In this document: piece by piece, positions 9,908 through 18,828 of the stretch | How positions within the stretch are numbered: position 1 is the stretch's first letter | Layout: each line of letters opens with the position of its first letter | Origin: JBAYIE01 sp965279165 | GTDB lineage: Bacteria; Bacteroidota; Bacteroidia; UKL13-3 | Length of the DNA: 64,000 nt | Assembly: GCA_965279165.1 (NCBI GenBank) | Contig: OZ257140.1 | Coordinates: forward strand, 2,914,001-2,978,000 | Direction: 5' to 3' | Translations under genes and position numbers: made by a program | The notes under the pieces: generated by a model | The model's database searches: none | Told to the model about the DNA's origin: nothing | Seen by the model: only the letters and a program-made list of their open reading frames with translations

Positions 9908-9978
9908 ACATTCAATCATTCAAACATTTACTCATTCAATCATTTACTCATTTACTCATTTCCTCACTTACTCATTTC
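9908..9978. repeat. Short tandem repeat tract (CATTTACT type)
   Basis: Imperfect CATTTACT/CATTCAAT units between the convergent EF-G2 gene and the SMC operon, sharing the word used at 2961-3024. Confidence 0.7.
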
Positions 9979-9979
9979 C

Positions 9980-10558
9980 CTAATATCCTTCCTCCACAAA
10001 CGGATTATTATGCTCCGATGCACTGGATTCGGTAGCAGTTTGATTCGTGATTTTACCTTTTGCGAAATCCATGGCAAAGTCAACAAAAACTTTATAAGCC
10101 TGGGTGAAAGAGAATTTATTGTCAGAAATTTTATCGATAATATTTCTTCTGTTTAACGTATTGATAAACTGTTTTCTGGATTCACTATCTTTAAGTTGTT
10201 TGTTGTTTTGGATTAATTCGGCATAGGCGGAATTGTCAAAATACTCATCAATTTTTTCTAGTTCAAATTCAGCATACTGAATTTCTTCCATGAAATTTTT
10301 GCTGTCTTTATCCAATTCGTAGCAAAGAATTCCAAAAAACACGCAAATATCCCTACTCAGTTGTTCGTTGGTTTCGTTGGAAAGGATAAAAGCATAATCG
10401 CTGCGTATTTCAAGGTCGAATCCAAAACTTTCCTTGAAGAATTTATCATAAAATTCTGTGTTGTTTTTTAATTCAACGAATTTGGCATCGCTTGCTAAAA
10501 TAAATTTGCCATCCAGCAAATCGCCTACTATTTCTTTGTGGTATCTAGGAAAGTCCAT
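9980..10558 (-). CDS. MksE/MukE-like (KITE) condensin subunit
   Basis: 192 residues, last gene of the SMC operon. The N-terminal half (FPRYHKEIVGDLLDGKFI ... FGFDLEIRSDYAFIL) follows the winged-helix pattern of MukE/MksE/JetB subunits, where a beta-hairpin ends in a Tyr-Ala-Phe motif. The C-terminus is a charged, low-complexity tail. It would bind the kleisin and regulate the ATPase cycle. Its start overlaps the kleisin gene by 14 bases, arguing for coupled translation. The assignment rests on gene context, size and pattern, not on a profile search. Confidence 0.55.
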   Translation of the reverse strand: MDFPRYHKEIVGDLLDGKFILASDAKFVELKNNTEFYDKFFKESFGFDLEIRSDYAFILSNETNEQLSRDICVFFGILCYELDKDSKNFMEEIQYAEFELEKIDEYFDNSAYAELIQNNKQLKDSESRKQFINTLNRRNIIDKISDNKFSFTQAYKVFVDFAMDFAKGKITNQTATESSASEHNNPFVEEGY

Positions 10559-11738
10559 GTTTTGTGATTTTAATTTTTGGTACGCGTAAATTCATTTGTG
10601 ATGTTTTAATTACCTGTCGATCTGATTTTGGATCTACTTCCAATTCGATTCCATCTTCAAATAGTAATCCTGTAAGAGAAAAGAATTTATCTGTTTCCAG
10701 ATTTTTGTATTCTGCCTTCAATCTTTTTCCGGCCCATTCAAAATAATTAGGAATCGGCAATGCCTTAATCATTTCGTCGCGGTATTTTTCTTTGTTAAAC
10801 ACCCACATTTCCTGCCCATTCAACGAATCATCAATAATAATGGATTCATCATGACCAAATTGTTCCACAAATTCTTTGGCATTAAAATACATATCGTTGC
10901 TGTATGGCGAATCGCGATACAACTTAAACACCTTCGGAACTTTTGATTTATACGGCGATTTAAGGAATTCAATAAAGCCGGTTAATATCAAAGATTCGGT
11001 GCGGATACGATCGATTAAAGGGAGCAGTTCATTGGTTAATACTTTCGATTGTTTTAATAACTCGTCGTTGGTTTGTACGAGAAATACGTAAAGTTTTTCA
11101 AATTGTTGACGGGTAGGTTCATCATCAAAATTGAGTCTTCGGATATTTACATAATTCGAGATATCAAATAATTTATTCGTTATCGAATTTTCATAATTGA
11201 TATCCAAAATGGTATTCAATGGAGTGATATAATAATCAATCCAAAACGAAGCTTTTCTTACTTTTTCTCGGTAGTCAATCTTTTCTACATTCGATTTCAA
11301 CTCCCTTGTTTCGGCCAATAAACGAATCGTATTTTTCTCAACAGATTCTGCAAATTCTTTTATCTCATTATATAAATCACTAATTCGTTGTCCAAGAATC
11401 AATTTGTCCTTTCCAATTCCTTCTCTGATTTTTTTAAACAACGAAGTAATGGAATGCTCAAATTTTTCAATGGTTTCGGGTAATAGCGGCCTAAATTCAC
11501 TTAATATAAATTCGAGAAAATTGAAATAGACACCGCGAATTTCAAAATCATCGCCAAGTTTTTTTACTATTTTGTACTCAATGAGTTGTTGCATCACATT
11601 GGTGTCAAAATCTTTAAAAACAACCTGCATTTTTTCTTTCTTTACAAAACCTTCTTTGGATTGTAAATCGAATAAAGCTTTTACAATATCATAGTAGTTA
11701 TAAAGAAAAAATAAGATACTTTTTGGTTCTGCTCTCAT
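10545..11738 (-). CDS. MksF/MukF-like kleisin
   Basis: 397 residues, second gene of the operon. An N-terminal winged-helix-like region (about 1-75) is followed by long helices (about 80-270, for example SNVEKIDYREKVRKASFWIDYY) and a C-terminal mixed domain ending in basic beta-strands (LRVPKIKITKHG). This matches the layout of MukF/MksF/JetA, which bridge the SMC heads. It starts 10 bases after the SMC stop and overlaps the next gene. A kleisin role is inferred from the position between an SMC-like ATPase and a MukE-like protein. Confidence 0.5.
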   Translation of the reverse strand: MRAEPKSILFFLYNYYDIVKALFDLQSKEGFVKKEKMQVVFKDFDTNVMQQLIEYKIVKKLGDDFEIRGVYFNFLEFILSEFRPLLPETIEKFEHSITSLFKKIREGIGKDKLILGQRISDLYNEIKEFAESVEKNTIRLLAETRELKSNVEKIDYREKVRKASFWIDYYITPLNTILDINYENSITNKLFDISNYVNIRRLNFDDEPTRQQFEKLYVFLVQTNDELLKQSKVLTNELLPLIDRIRTESLILTGFIEFLKSPYKSKVPKVFKLYRDSPYSNDMYFNAKEFVEQFGHDESIIIDDSLNGQEMWVFNKEKYRDEMIKALPIPNYFEWAGKRLKAEYKNLETDKFFSLTGLLFEDGIELEVDPKSDRQVIKTSQMNLRVPKIKITKHGLS

Positions 11739-11748
11739 GGTGGTTTAA

Positions 11749-14400
11749 TTAAACATTAGCAGTTTCATTCTTCTCCCCATAAATTGCATTCAATTTTTCG
11801 TTGATATTAATCTTACCCGGATTAGGATAGATGAAATAATATTTTCCAAATCCCGGAACAGCATCCGGTGCCGCAAAAATCGGAATGAAATGATGCTCTC
11901 TGCAGAATCTTACCAATTCAGGTCTGTTTTGTTTGTCGATTGTTGCAACCTCATCAATAAACAAGGCAATTCTGTTTTCTTCATCATTGATGGCAAGTCG
12001 GTTAATAATGCTCATAATGATTACCAAACGAATCATCTTATCGGTACCATCCGACTCGATTTGTTCGCTTAAATCAACCGGTTTGGTTGTTCCTTTTTTA
12101 CTTAAATGCAAGGTGATATCAAACAAATCATCAAACTCAATTTTCTTTCCGGAATCCAAATAACTATTCAGAATTTTTAAATTCTCGGAGGTATCAAACT
12201 CAAACATCAATTGACCTTTGATGGTTTGAATCTGGCTTATCTTCCGCACCTCTTCAACCAATCTTTTGTTATCAACCAATTCGATGGTTAACGAATCAAT
12301 ATCCGAAATACGGGTTTGAGAAAGCTTCTGGTTAAATTTATTGTAAACAAACTCTTTAAATTCTTCGTACCGTTTTAGTAATGCATAAGCCGGATTTGCA
12401 AATTGGGTAGAAATACTTTCCAATAAAGCCATGATGCTTCTTTCTTTTTCTTCTACCAACGCAACTTCTTCTTCTACATATTGAATAAATTCTTGTTCGT
12501 CGGCATAAGTACTTTGTAATTTATCACGAAGTTTATCAAACAACTTATCCTTGTTTAATTTCAATAAATCACGGTCGCGTTGGTTAATCATGATTTTGTT
12601 GTACAACTGATCCAAACTTTCACTTGTTTCATATTCTTCAGCAACGATGCCGTATTCATCCAATTCCCTGCGGAAATCCATCACCTGTTTGATTCTGTCT
12701 TCCCGTTTCTTTTTATCTTCAACTACTTCTTGTAATTCGTTCGAAATTTGTGCTATTTTTTTGCTGATGATACGTTGTTCATGTTCATATTTTTCTTTTT
12801 GGGAATTGAGTTCATGAATTTCAGCTTTCGATTTATCAATTGCTTTGGTCATGGCCGGTTTGGCTTTGATTTTGAGCAATTTCATTTTAATCGTTTCGAT
12901 TTCGACATTAATTGCAGCAAGTTCTGCTTGCGATTTTTCGAAGTCAGTAACTACTTTTAGCAATCCCTCAAGATTGATTTTTTCTTGTTTAACCGACTCT
13001 AGTTCCGATTTTATTTCCTCAACCGATTTAAAATCTTTGATTTCGATATTCTTAGAAATATCTATCTCTCCATCAAATAAATTGAGGGTATCAGAAATTT
13101 TCTTGATTTTTTTAAGCACCTGACTTCCCGGTAGACTCATTACCTGCTCACTTAAAATGGAGTTTAGTAATTTTCTATTTTCTACCGTGCCCGAAATTTT
13201 ATTGATCAATAAATCGTTGTAATTCTTTATCTGACCTTGAAAACGAGTTATTTGTTCATTAACATGGTGCAAACGGAAATCAATTTGTTTGCTGTTCAAT
13301 TTTTGTAATTCAACCATGGTAATGCGTGATTCAATTTCCTTCCGCTTTAAATCATGGTTAGCCAATTGTTCTTTTAAAATGCTTTCCGGCTCAAAAGAAG
13401 CAATGGTTTTTAATTCAATTTCCTTTTCATTCAATACATGTGCTTTGGCTTGTACTTCAGCTTCCTTACCACCAATTTTACGATCGAGATCTGCTTTTTG
13501 CGGAATTAACTCTTCGTTAATCTCTGTTTTAAGTTTGGCAATATTCTTATCCCTTTCAATTAATTGGGTTTGTAATTGCGGCAAGGTTTCGTTGTATCCT
13601 TTGGTAAAACCATCGTACAATTGACTGATAACCCTGGCTTTTGCATTGTATTGGCTTACTGCTTCTCTAAACTCGTCAAACTCATTTTTTACCGAACGGA
13701 TATTGCGAATTTCACTGTTCACCTTCATCAAATCCTGTATATCTTTCTTGTTTTTTTGCGAAAAATTAAGGACTTCATTTTCCCTGTTATCGGCAACAAT
13801 TAAAGCTTCTTTCAGGTTTTTGTTGTTAATCAATTTGGTATTGATGAGGTAACGATAAATGCGTGAAAAATTATTGCTCAACCCATCACTTTTTACTGTG
13901 TCTTCTAACCAAACTACGCCATTATTGCGTTTACCTCTTTGATAAACAGTATTAAATACTTCGCGTTTGTCTTTAAACTGGTTAAGTTCTAATCCTGAAG
14001 CAACAATTCTGGCTTGTACTTCATCAAATTTCAACAGTTTCTTCTGTTCATCGATAAAAAATTCTTCTTTGTATTCGCTGTCAAAACGGTAGTATTCGAG
14101 GTTACTATCCGAATCCCTTTTCACAATGATGGAATAATACGTTTTCTTAAAAACTTCGAATACAATATAACTTTGGTTGTGGTTCGGAAAATAATGGTGA
14201 ATCGTTTCTTTGTCGCCTTTTCTTTGTCCGCTGAAGGTCATTTTATTGCCATCTATGATGAACAAAAAATTCAAAGCATAAATCAAGGTGCTTTTACCGA
14301 TATTATTCGGTCCGACAAGTTGGAGGGAATCACAGTCGTTTAAACGGATTTCGGCCTTTCCATACACCTTCGAATTCAAAACAATGAGTCGTGTTAACAT
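11749..14400 (-). CDS. SMC-like ATPase, MksB/JetC-type but compact
   Basis: 883 residues, first gene of the operon. Walker A is VGPNNIGKST (G30 to T38, K36). Long coiled-coil-forming stretches cover roughly 235-680 with a probable hinge between them. Near the C-terminus an ESDGTDKMIRL segment (about 782-792) occupies the ABC signature position in place of LSGG, and Walker B is IALFIDEVATID (D816, E817). MukB is near 1,480 residues and Wadjet JetC near 1,100, so this protein has short arms. It probably loads on DNA and extrudes or traps it. A Rad50/RecN-like role is less likely given the two downstream genes. Confidence 0.7.
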   Translation of the reverse strand: MLTRLIVLNSKVYGKAEIRLNDCDSLQLVGPNNIGKSTLIYALNFLFIIDGNKMTFSGQRKGDKETIHHYFPNHNQSYIVFEVFKKTYYSIIVKRDSDSNLEYYRFDSEYKEEFFIDEQKKLLKFDEVQARIVASGLELNQFKDKREVFNTVYQRGKRNNGVVWLEDTVKSDGLSNNFSRIYRYLINTKLINNKNLKEALIVADNRENEVLNFSQKNKKDIQDLMKVNSEIRNIRSVKNEFDEFREAVSQYNAKARVISQLYDGFTKGYNETLPQLQTQLIERDKNIAKLKTEINEELIPQKADLDRKIGGKEAEVQAKAHVLNEKEIELKTIASFEPESILKEQLANHDLKRKEIESRITMVELQKLNSKQIDFRLHHVNEQITRFQGQIKNYNDLLINKISGTVENRKLLNSILSEQVMSLPGSQVLKKIKKISDTLNLFDGEIDISKNIEIKDFKSVEEIKSELESVKQEKINLEGLLKVVTDFEKSQAELAAINVEIETIKMKLLKIKAKPAMTKAIDKSKAEIHELNSQKEKYEHEQRIISKKIAQISNELQEVVEDKKKREDRIKQVMDFRRELDEYGIVAEEYETSESLDQLYNKIMINQRDRDLLKLNKDKLFDKLRDKLQSTYADEQEFIQYVEEEVALVEEKERSIMALLESISTQFANPAYALLKRYEEFKEFVYNKFNQKLSQTRISDIDSLTIELVDNKRLVEEVRKISQIQTIKGQLMFEFDTSENLKILNSYLDSGKKIEFDDLFDITLHLSKKGTTKPVDLSEQIESDGTDKMIRLVIIMSIINRLAINDEENRIALFIDEVATIDKQNRPELVRFCREHHFIPIFAAPDAVPGFGKYYFIYPNPGKININEKLNAIYGEKNETANV

Positions 14401-14622
14401 AATTTTATCGCTTACTTACTCCGGCAATTTAAAATGGAATGACGAGCAGTTATGCTCACTTTTTGCACATATATTTCTACACATTATGAGGCTGTTAGCT
14501 TTCAGTTATGGTAATACAACCAAAGAATTAATTTATAGGAATAAAACCAATCAATATTTGCTTAAAGGCTTGATTTTTAACACCGCTATTGTATATACAA
14601 CACATAAGCTGAGAATATTCAG

Positions 14623-14654
14623 TTAGCAATTTAAAGCTGCTACACTTACATTTG
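14623..14654 (+). promoter_or_regulatory. Putative promoter of the desaturase gene
   Basis: TTAG, 20 bases, then TACATTTG, an exact match to the TAnnTTTG -7 box. It leaves a leader of about 15 bases before the desaturase ATG at 14677. It lies in the divergent gap between the SMC operon and the desaturase. Confidence 0.5.
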
Positions 14655-14676
14655 CACCACCTTAAATTATTAAAAC

Positions 14677-15747
14677 ATGGGTAAACACGTTTCTTTCAGT
14701 AATACCAGTATTCCATTTACAAAAGAACTAAAGCAAAGAGTAGAGGATTATTTTGCAGGAGAAGGTAAACGACAAACCGGTTCATGGTATTTGTACCATA
14801 AAACACTGGTACTTTGTGGTATTGCAGTGTTAATTTACATCTTATTACTATGGAATATTGCTCCAACTTGGGTGAACATTTTATTATGTGTTGTATTGGG
14901 ATTTAATTTTGCTTCTATCGGATTTAATGTGATGCACGATGGCGCTCATGGCAGCTATTCAAGCAAAAAATGGGTGAATGAAATGATGGGCTATTCACTC
15001 AATATTTTAGGAGGAAGCGTGTTTTACTGGAAAGTAAAGCACAATGTGATGCACCACGCTTATACCAATATTGAAGGCCATGACGACGATATAGACATCA
15101 AGCCCTTTATTCGTACCAACGAAAACCAAAAAAAGTATTGGTTTCATCGATACCAGCATGTATACGCTTTTGTATTATATCTGGTTACTTACTTGTTATG
15201 GATTGCAGTAAACGATTTTCAAAAATATTTTACCGGAAAAGTTGCCAGTAAAAAAATTACAGGAATGAATGCCCGCGAACACATGGTGTTTTGGGTATCT
15301 AAAATTTCCTATATTTTCATTATCATTATTATTCCCGGCTTGGTTTTGGGTTGGTTTAATATGCTTATAGGTTTTTTAATCGTTTCTGGTGTTTGTGGGT
15401 TAATATTAAGCATCGTTTTTCAATTGGCTCATGTGGTGGAAGATGCAGAATTTCCAATGCCGGATCCGGATTCCAATAAAATTGAAGAGAATTGGTTTGT
15501 ACATCAATTAGCTACAACGGCAAATTTTTCTACCCAAAGTAAAATAGTTTCTTGGTTTGTTGGAGGATTAAATTTTCAGGTTGAACATCATTTGTTCCCA
15601 AAAATTAGTCATATCCATTACCCCGAAATTAATAAATTGGTTAAAGAAGTTTGTGCCAAATACAATATTACTTATATAGAATACCCAAATCTGATTGAGG
15701 CAATTAAGGCTCATATCAATCATTTACGAATAGTTGGTTCAAACTAA
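14677..15747 (+). CDS. Membrane fatty acid (acyl-CoA/acyl-lipid) desaturase
   Basis: 356-residue integral membrane di-iron desaturase. The three histidine boxes are visible: HDGAH (87-91), HNVMHH (122-127) and QVEHH (about 301-305). Hydrophobic segments lie near 45-85 and 170-245. The third box in the Q-x-x-H-H form is shared with front-end and linoleoyl-type desaturases, so it may insert a double bond in phospholipid acyl chains, for example for cold adaptation. Regiospecificity cannot be read from sequence. It is monocistronic and diverges from the SMC operon. Confidence 0.88.
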   Translation: MGKHVSFSNTSIPFTKELKQRVEDYFAGEGKRQTGSWYLYHKTLVLCGIAVLIYILLLWNIAPTWVNILLCVVLGFNFASIGFNVMHDGAHGSYSSKKWVNEMMGYSLNILGGSVFYWKVKHNVMHHAYTNIEGHDDDIDIKPFIRTNENQKKYWFHRYQHVYAFVLYLVTYLLWIAVNDFQKYFTGKVASKKITGMNAREHMVFWVSKISYIFIIIIIPGLVLGWFNMLIGFLIVSGVCGLILSIVFQLAHVVEDAEFPMPDPDSNKIEENWFVHQLATTANFSTQSKIVSWFVGGLNFQVEHHLFPKISHIHYPEINKLVKEVCAKYNITYIEYPNLIEAIKAHINHLRIVGSN

Positions 15748-16116
15748 GCATTGCAGAGTTGTCCTTCAATTTCGCGTTTGATAAGCCCAAGCAGTGCTAT
15801 TAATTTCATTAAACTTAGGAGGTTGCAACCGGTAATTCTGTAAAAGCGTAAATACGTAAAACTGTAATTATGTAAAATCGTAATTCCGTAATTCGTAATC
15901 CATAATCCGTAATCCGTAATCCGCAATCCGCAATCCGTAATCTGTAATCCGTAATCCGCAATCCGTAATCCGCAATCCGCAATCCGTAATCCGCAATCCG
16001 TAATCTGTAATCCGTAATCCGTAATCCGTAATCCGCAATCCGTTACACATAACCAGATACCTCCCCATATTTGGTCATTCTCTCCTTATTTCTTATTTTG
16101 CAATTTCTAAACCAAA
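15748..16116. other. Intergenic region dominated by a heptamer array
   Basis: A 369-base gap holding the heptamer array listed separately. The flanking parts show no gene. TATTTTG near 16095 resembles a -7 box for the ABC ATPase gene. Confidence 0.6.
15884..16042. repeat. Heptamer tandem array (CGTAATC / CGCAATC)
   Basis: More than twenty 7-base units alternate between CGTAATC, CGCAATC and CTGTAAT-like variants, keeping an almost perfect 7-base phase. Because 7 and 3 are coprime, all frames repeat every 7 residues, which creates a false open reading frame on the minus strand. The array is the longest heptamer tract in the window. Confidence 0.9.
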
Positions 16117-17022
16117 ATGACAAGTAATATTATTGAGATTCAGAATGTTTCCAAATCGTATGCAGCCCATCAGGCATTAAAAGATATTTCCATATCCGTC
16201 CCGCGGGGTTCAATTTATGGTTTACTGGGTCCGAATGGTGCAGGCAAAACAAGTTTGATACGAATTATAACCCAAATAACCGGAGCCGATTCGGGAACTG
16301 TATTATTTAATGGCGAGAAACTACAGCCGGATCATACCGCTCGTATAGGTTATTTGCCTGAAGAACGCGGATTGTATCGCAAAATGGAAGTAGGGGAGCA
16401 GTTAATTTATTTTGCACAATTAAAAGGATTAAAGAGGTACGATGCCATTCAAAAGCTTAATTTCTGGATTGAAAGATTTGAAATCAAAAGTTGGTGGAAT
16501 AAGAAGGTGGAAGAACTCAGCAAGGGGATGCAACAGAAAATACAATTTATTGCTACGGTTTTACACGAACCTGAATTAATTATTTTAGATGAGCCATTCT
16601 CTGGCTTCGATCCCATCAATGCAAATATTGTTACCGCTGAAATCCTGCGTCTTAAAGAGAATGGGTGCAGCATTATTTTTTCTACCCACCGCATGGAAAG
16701 TGTAGAACAACTTTGTGATTATATCGCTTTAATCCACCAATCTAAAAAGGTAATGGAAGGCAAAGTGAAGGAAATTCGCCATGCCCATAAATCAAATATC
16801 TATGAAATAAATTATGCAGGCAACCAGATAGATTTTCATGGTTTTGAAATTATAGCAAGTCGATTCGAATCCGACGAATGGCATACCAGTATACAACTAA
16901 CGGATAACCAAACAGCCGGAAACTTGCTTCAATATATCGCCGGAAAAGGAGAAATAAGTTCGTTCAAAGAGAAGATTCCCGACATGCAGGAAATATTTAT
17001 TCAAGCGGTTTCGGGAAATTAG
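16117..17022 (+). CDS. ABC transporter ATP-binding protein (NatA/DUF4162 type)
   Basis: 301 residues. Walker A GPNGAGKTS, Q-loop region GYLPEERGLYRKM, signature LSKGMQQK, Walker B LIILDEPFSGFDP and the switch histidine in FSTHRMESVE are all intact. The C-terminal ~80 residues correspond to the DUF4162-type extension of NatA-like exporters. The permease normally encoded next to such ATPases is absent; the next gene is a peptidase. It therefore either works with a distant permease or belongs to a gliding (GldA-like) system, which cannot be decided here. Confidence 0.85.
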   Translation: MTSNIIEIQNVSKSYAAHQALKDISISVPRGSIYGLLGPNGAGKTSLIRIITQITGADSGTVLFNGEKLQPDHTARIGYLPEERGLYRKMEVGEQLIYFAQLKGLKRYDAIQKLNFWIERFEIKSWWNKKVEELSKGMQQKIQFIATVLHEPELIILDEPFSGFDPINANIVTAEILRLKENGCSIIFSTHRMESVEQLCDYIALIHQSKKVMEGKVKEIRHAHKSNIYEINYAGNQIDFHGFEIIASRFESDEWHTSIQLTDNQTAGNLLQYIAGKGEISSFKEKIPDMQEIFIQAVSGN

Positions 17023-17053
17023 GATGAACCGAATACATTTGCATGCCTTTTGA

Positions 17054-17117
17054 AGGTTAATAGTCAATAGTCATTAGTTAATAGTCATTAGTCATTAGTC
17101 AATTGTCATTAGTCATA
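17054..17117. repeat. Heptamer tandem repeat (AGTCATT)
   Basis: About eight units of AGTCATT and variants (AGTTAAT, AGTCAAT) in the gap between the ABC ATPase and dipeptidase genes, followed by a CATTCAT-type tract up to the start codon at 17178. Confidence 0.8.
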
Positions 17118-17177
17118 AAGTAAAAATAAAATAACAATTAGCAACCAACCATTCATCATTCATAATTCATCATTCAT

Positions 17178-18584
17178 ATGTCCGATATCAAACAATACAT
17201 TGAACAAAATAAACAACGATTTTTAGACGAACTTTTTGAATTGTTACGTATTCCTTCCGTAAGTGCAGATTCGGCTTATACCGGAGACGTTGCAAAGGCA
17301 GCGGAGTTTGTGGCACAAAGTATGCGTAATGCCGGAGCAGACAACGTTGAGGTTTGCAAAACACCCGGTCATCCAATCGTATATGGCGAAAAAATTATTG
17401 ATCCTGCCTTACCTACTGTTTTGGTTTATGGTCATTACGATGTGCAACCTGCGGTTCCTTTGGAATTATGGCATACCCCTCCATTCGAACCTACAGTTAA
17501 GAAAACTACATTACATCCCGAAGGAGCTATTTTTGCAAGGGGTTCGGCTGATGACAAAGGACAATTTTACATGCATGTGAAAGCTTTCGAATTTATGATG
17601 CAAACAAATGCTTTGCCTTGTAACATAAAAATGATGATTGAAGGCGAAGAAGAAGTTGGTAGTTCTAATTTAGCAGATTTTTGTAGTGCGAATAAAACAA
17701 AATTAAAAGCGGATGTCGTATTAATTTCAGATACATCCATGATTGCAAATGATGTGCCTTCTATTGATACAGGATTACGCGGATTGAGTTATGTGGAAGT
17801 AGAAGTTACAGGCCCTAACCGCGATTTACATAGTGGTGTTTATGGTGGTGCTGTTGGTAACCCGATAAATATTTTGGCTAAAATGATTGCTTCCATGCAC
17901 GATGAAAATAACCATATCACCATTCCCGGATTTTATGATGATGTAATGGAATTGTCGGCTGCAGAAAGAGAAGCATTAAATTTAGCACCATTCAATCTCG
18001 AAGATTATAAAAAAGATTTAGAAGTAGGAGATATTTGGGGAGAAAAAGGATTCAATGTTCTAGAGAGAACAGGCATCCGTCCTACTTTAGATTGCAATGG
18101 TATTTGGGGTGGATATACCGGCGAAGGTTCAAAAACAGTTTTGCCTTCCAAAGCGTATGCGAAAATTTCGATGCGTTTGGTACCCAATCAAAGCAGTGAT
18201 AAAATTACCGAAATCTTTAAAAAGCATTTCGAAAGTATAGCTCCTAAATCCGTAAAAGTAGAAGTTCGTCCGCACCATGGTGGCGAGCCGGTGGTAACGC
18301 CAACCAATTCGGTAGCTTATAAAGCCGCAGCCAAAGCAATCGAAACTTCATTTGGTAAAACGCCAATACCAACACGTGGAGGGGGTAGTATACCGATTGT
18401 TGCCATGTTCGAATCTGAATTGGGATTAAAATCGGTTTTGATGGGATTTGGATTAGATAGCGATGGATTGCATTCTCCAAACGAGCATTATGGTATCGTA
18501 AATTACTTGAAAGGGATTGAAACGATACCTTATTTCTTTCAGTATTATGCAGAGATGAGCAAGACTGGAACGGGAGCGAAGTAA
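17178..18584 (+). CDS. M20 family dipeptidase
   Basis: 468 residues, cytosolic (no signal peptide). Zinc-site motifs of the M20/M28-clan dipeptidases are present: VYGHYDVQP (H86, D88), ARGSADDKGQ (bridging Asp), EGEEEVGSSN (catalytic Glu pair) and the late HSPNEHY histidine. The inserted dimerisation domain includes HSGVYGGAVGNP. Such enzymes hydrolyse dipeptides and short peptides. The full length and all metal ligands suggest it is active. Confidence 0.88.
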   Translation: MSDIKQYIEQNKQRFLDELFELLRIPSVSADSAYTGDVAKAAEFVAQSMRNAGADNVEVCKTPGHPIVYGEKIIDPALPTVLVYGHYDVQPAVPLELWHTPPFEPTVKKTTLHPEGAIFARGSADDKGQFYMHVKAFEFMMQTNALPCNIKMMIEGEEEVGSSNLADFCSANKTKLKADVVLISDTSMIANDVPSIDTGLRGLSYVEVEVTGPNRDLHSGVYGGAVGNPINILAKMIASMHDENNHITIPGFYDDVMELSAAEREALNLAPFNLEDYKKDLEVGDIWGEKGFNVLERTGIRPTLDCNGIWGGYTGEGSKTVLPSKAYAKISMRLVPNQSSDKITEIFKKHFESIAPKSVKVEVRPHHGGEPVVTPTNSVAYKAAAKAIETSFGKTPIPTRGGGSIPIVAMFESELGLKSVLMGFGLDSDGLHSPNEHYGIVNYLKGIETIPYFFQYYAEMSKTGTGAK

Positions 18585-18761
18585 TTGCAGATTTGTGCAT
18601 TACACCTGAAGGCTGAATTTGACAGGATTACGTTGATTAGATTAATCGAATACCAATGTCTCCATTGGTTCGTTTTGTCATTAATTAATTTTGATCCAAT
18701 GCACCAATATCAATTATTACAAATAAAAGTTACTCGTTGTATAATCAACAAATATCAAAAT

Positions 18762-18797
18762 AAAAGCCGATTGCAGGAATCCTGCCAATCGGCTTTT
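18762..18797. terminator. Bidirectional intrinsic terminator
   Basis: AAAAGCCGATTG pairs perfectly with CAATCGGCTTTT around a 12-base loop, giving A- and T-rich flanks on both strands. It lies between two convergent genes (dipeptidase and propeller protein), so it can end both transcripts. Confidence 0.85.
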
Positions 18798-18828
18798 AAT
18801 GGAAATGCTTTGGTGCAATTCTCTGTCG

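Noticed and set aside
9980..14400. Complete Wadjet (JetABCD) defence system
   Set aside because: No JetD-like topoisomerase/nuclease gene flanks the three genes and the gene order differs, so only a Wadjet/Mks-like core is claimed.
15744..16068. Minus-strand repeat proteins with a 7-residue period
   Set aside because: Translation of a 7-base tandem repeat always gives a 7-residue repeat in every frame; no start context and no non-repeat domain.
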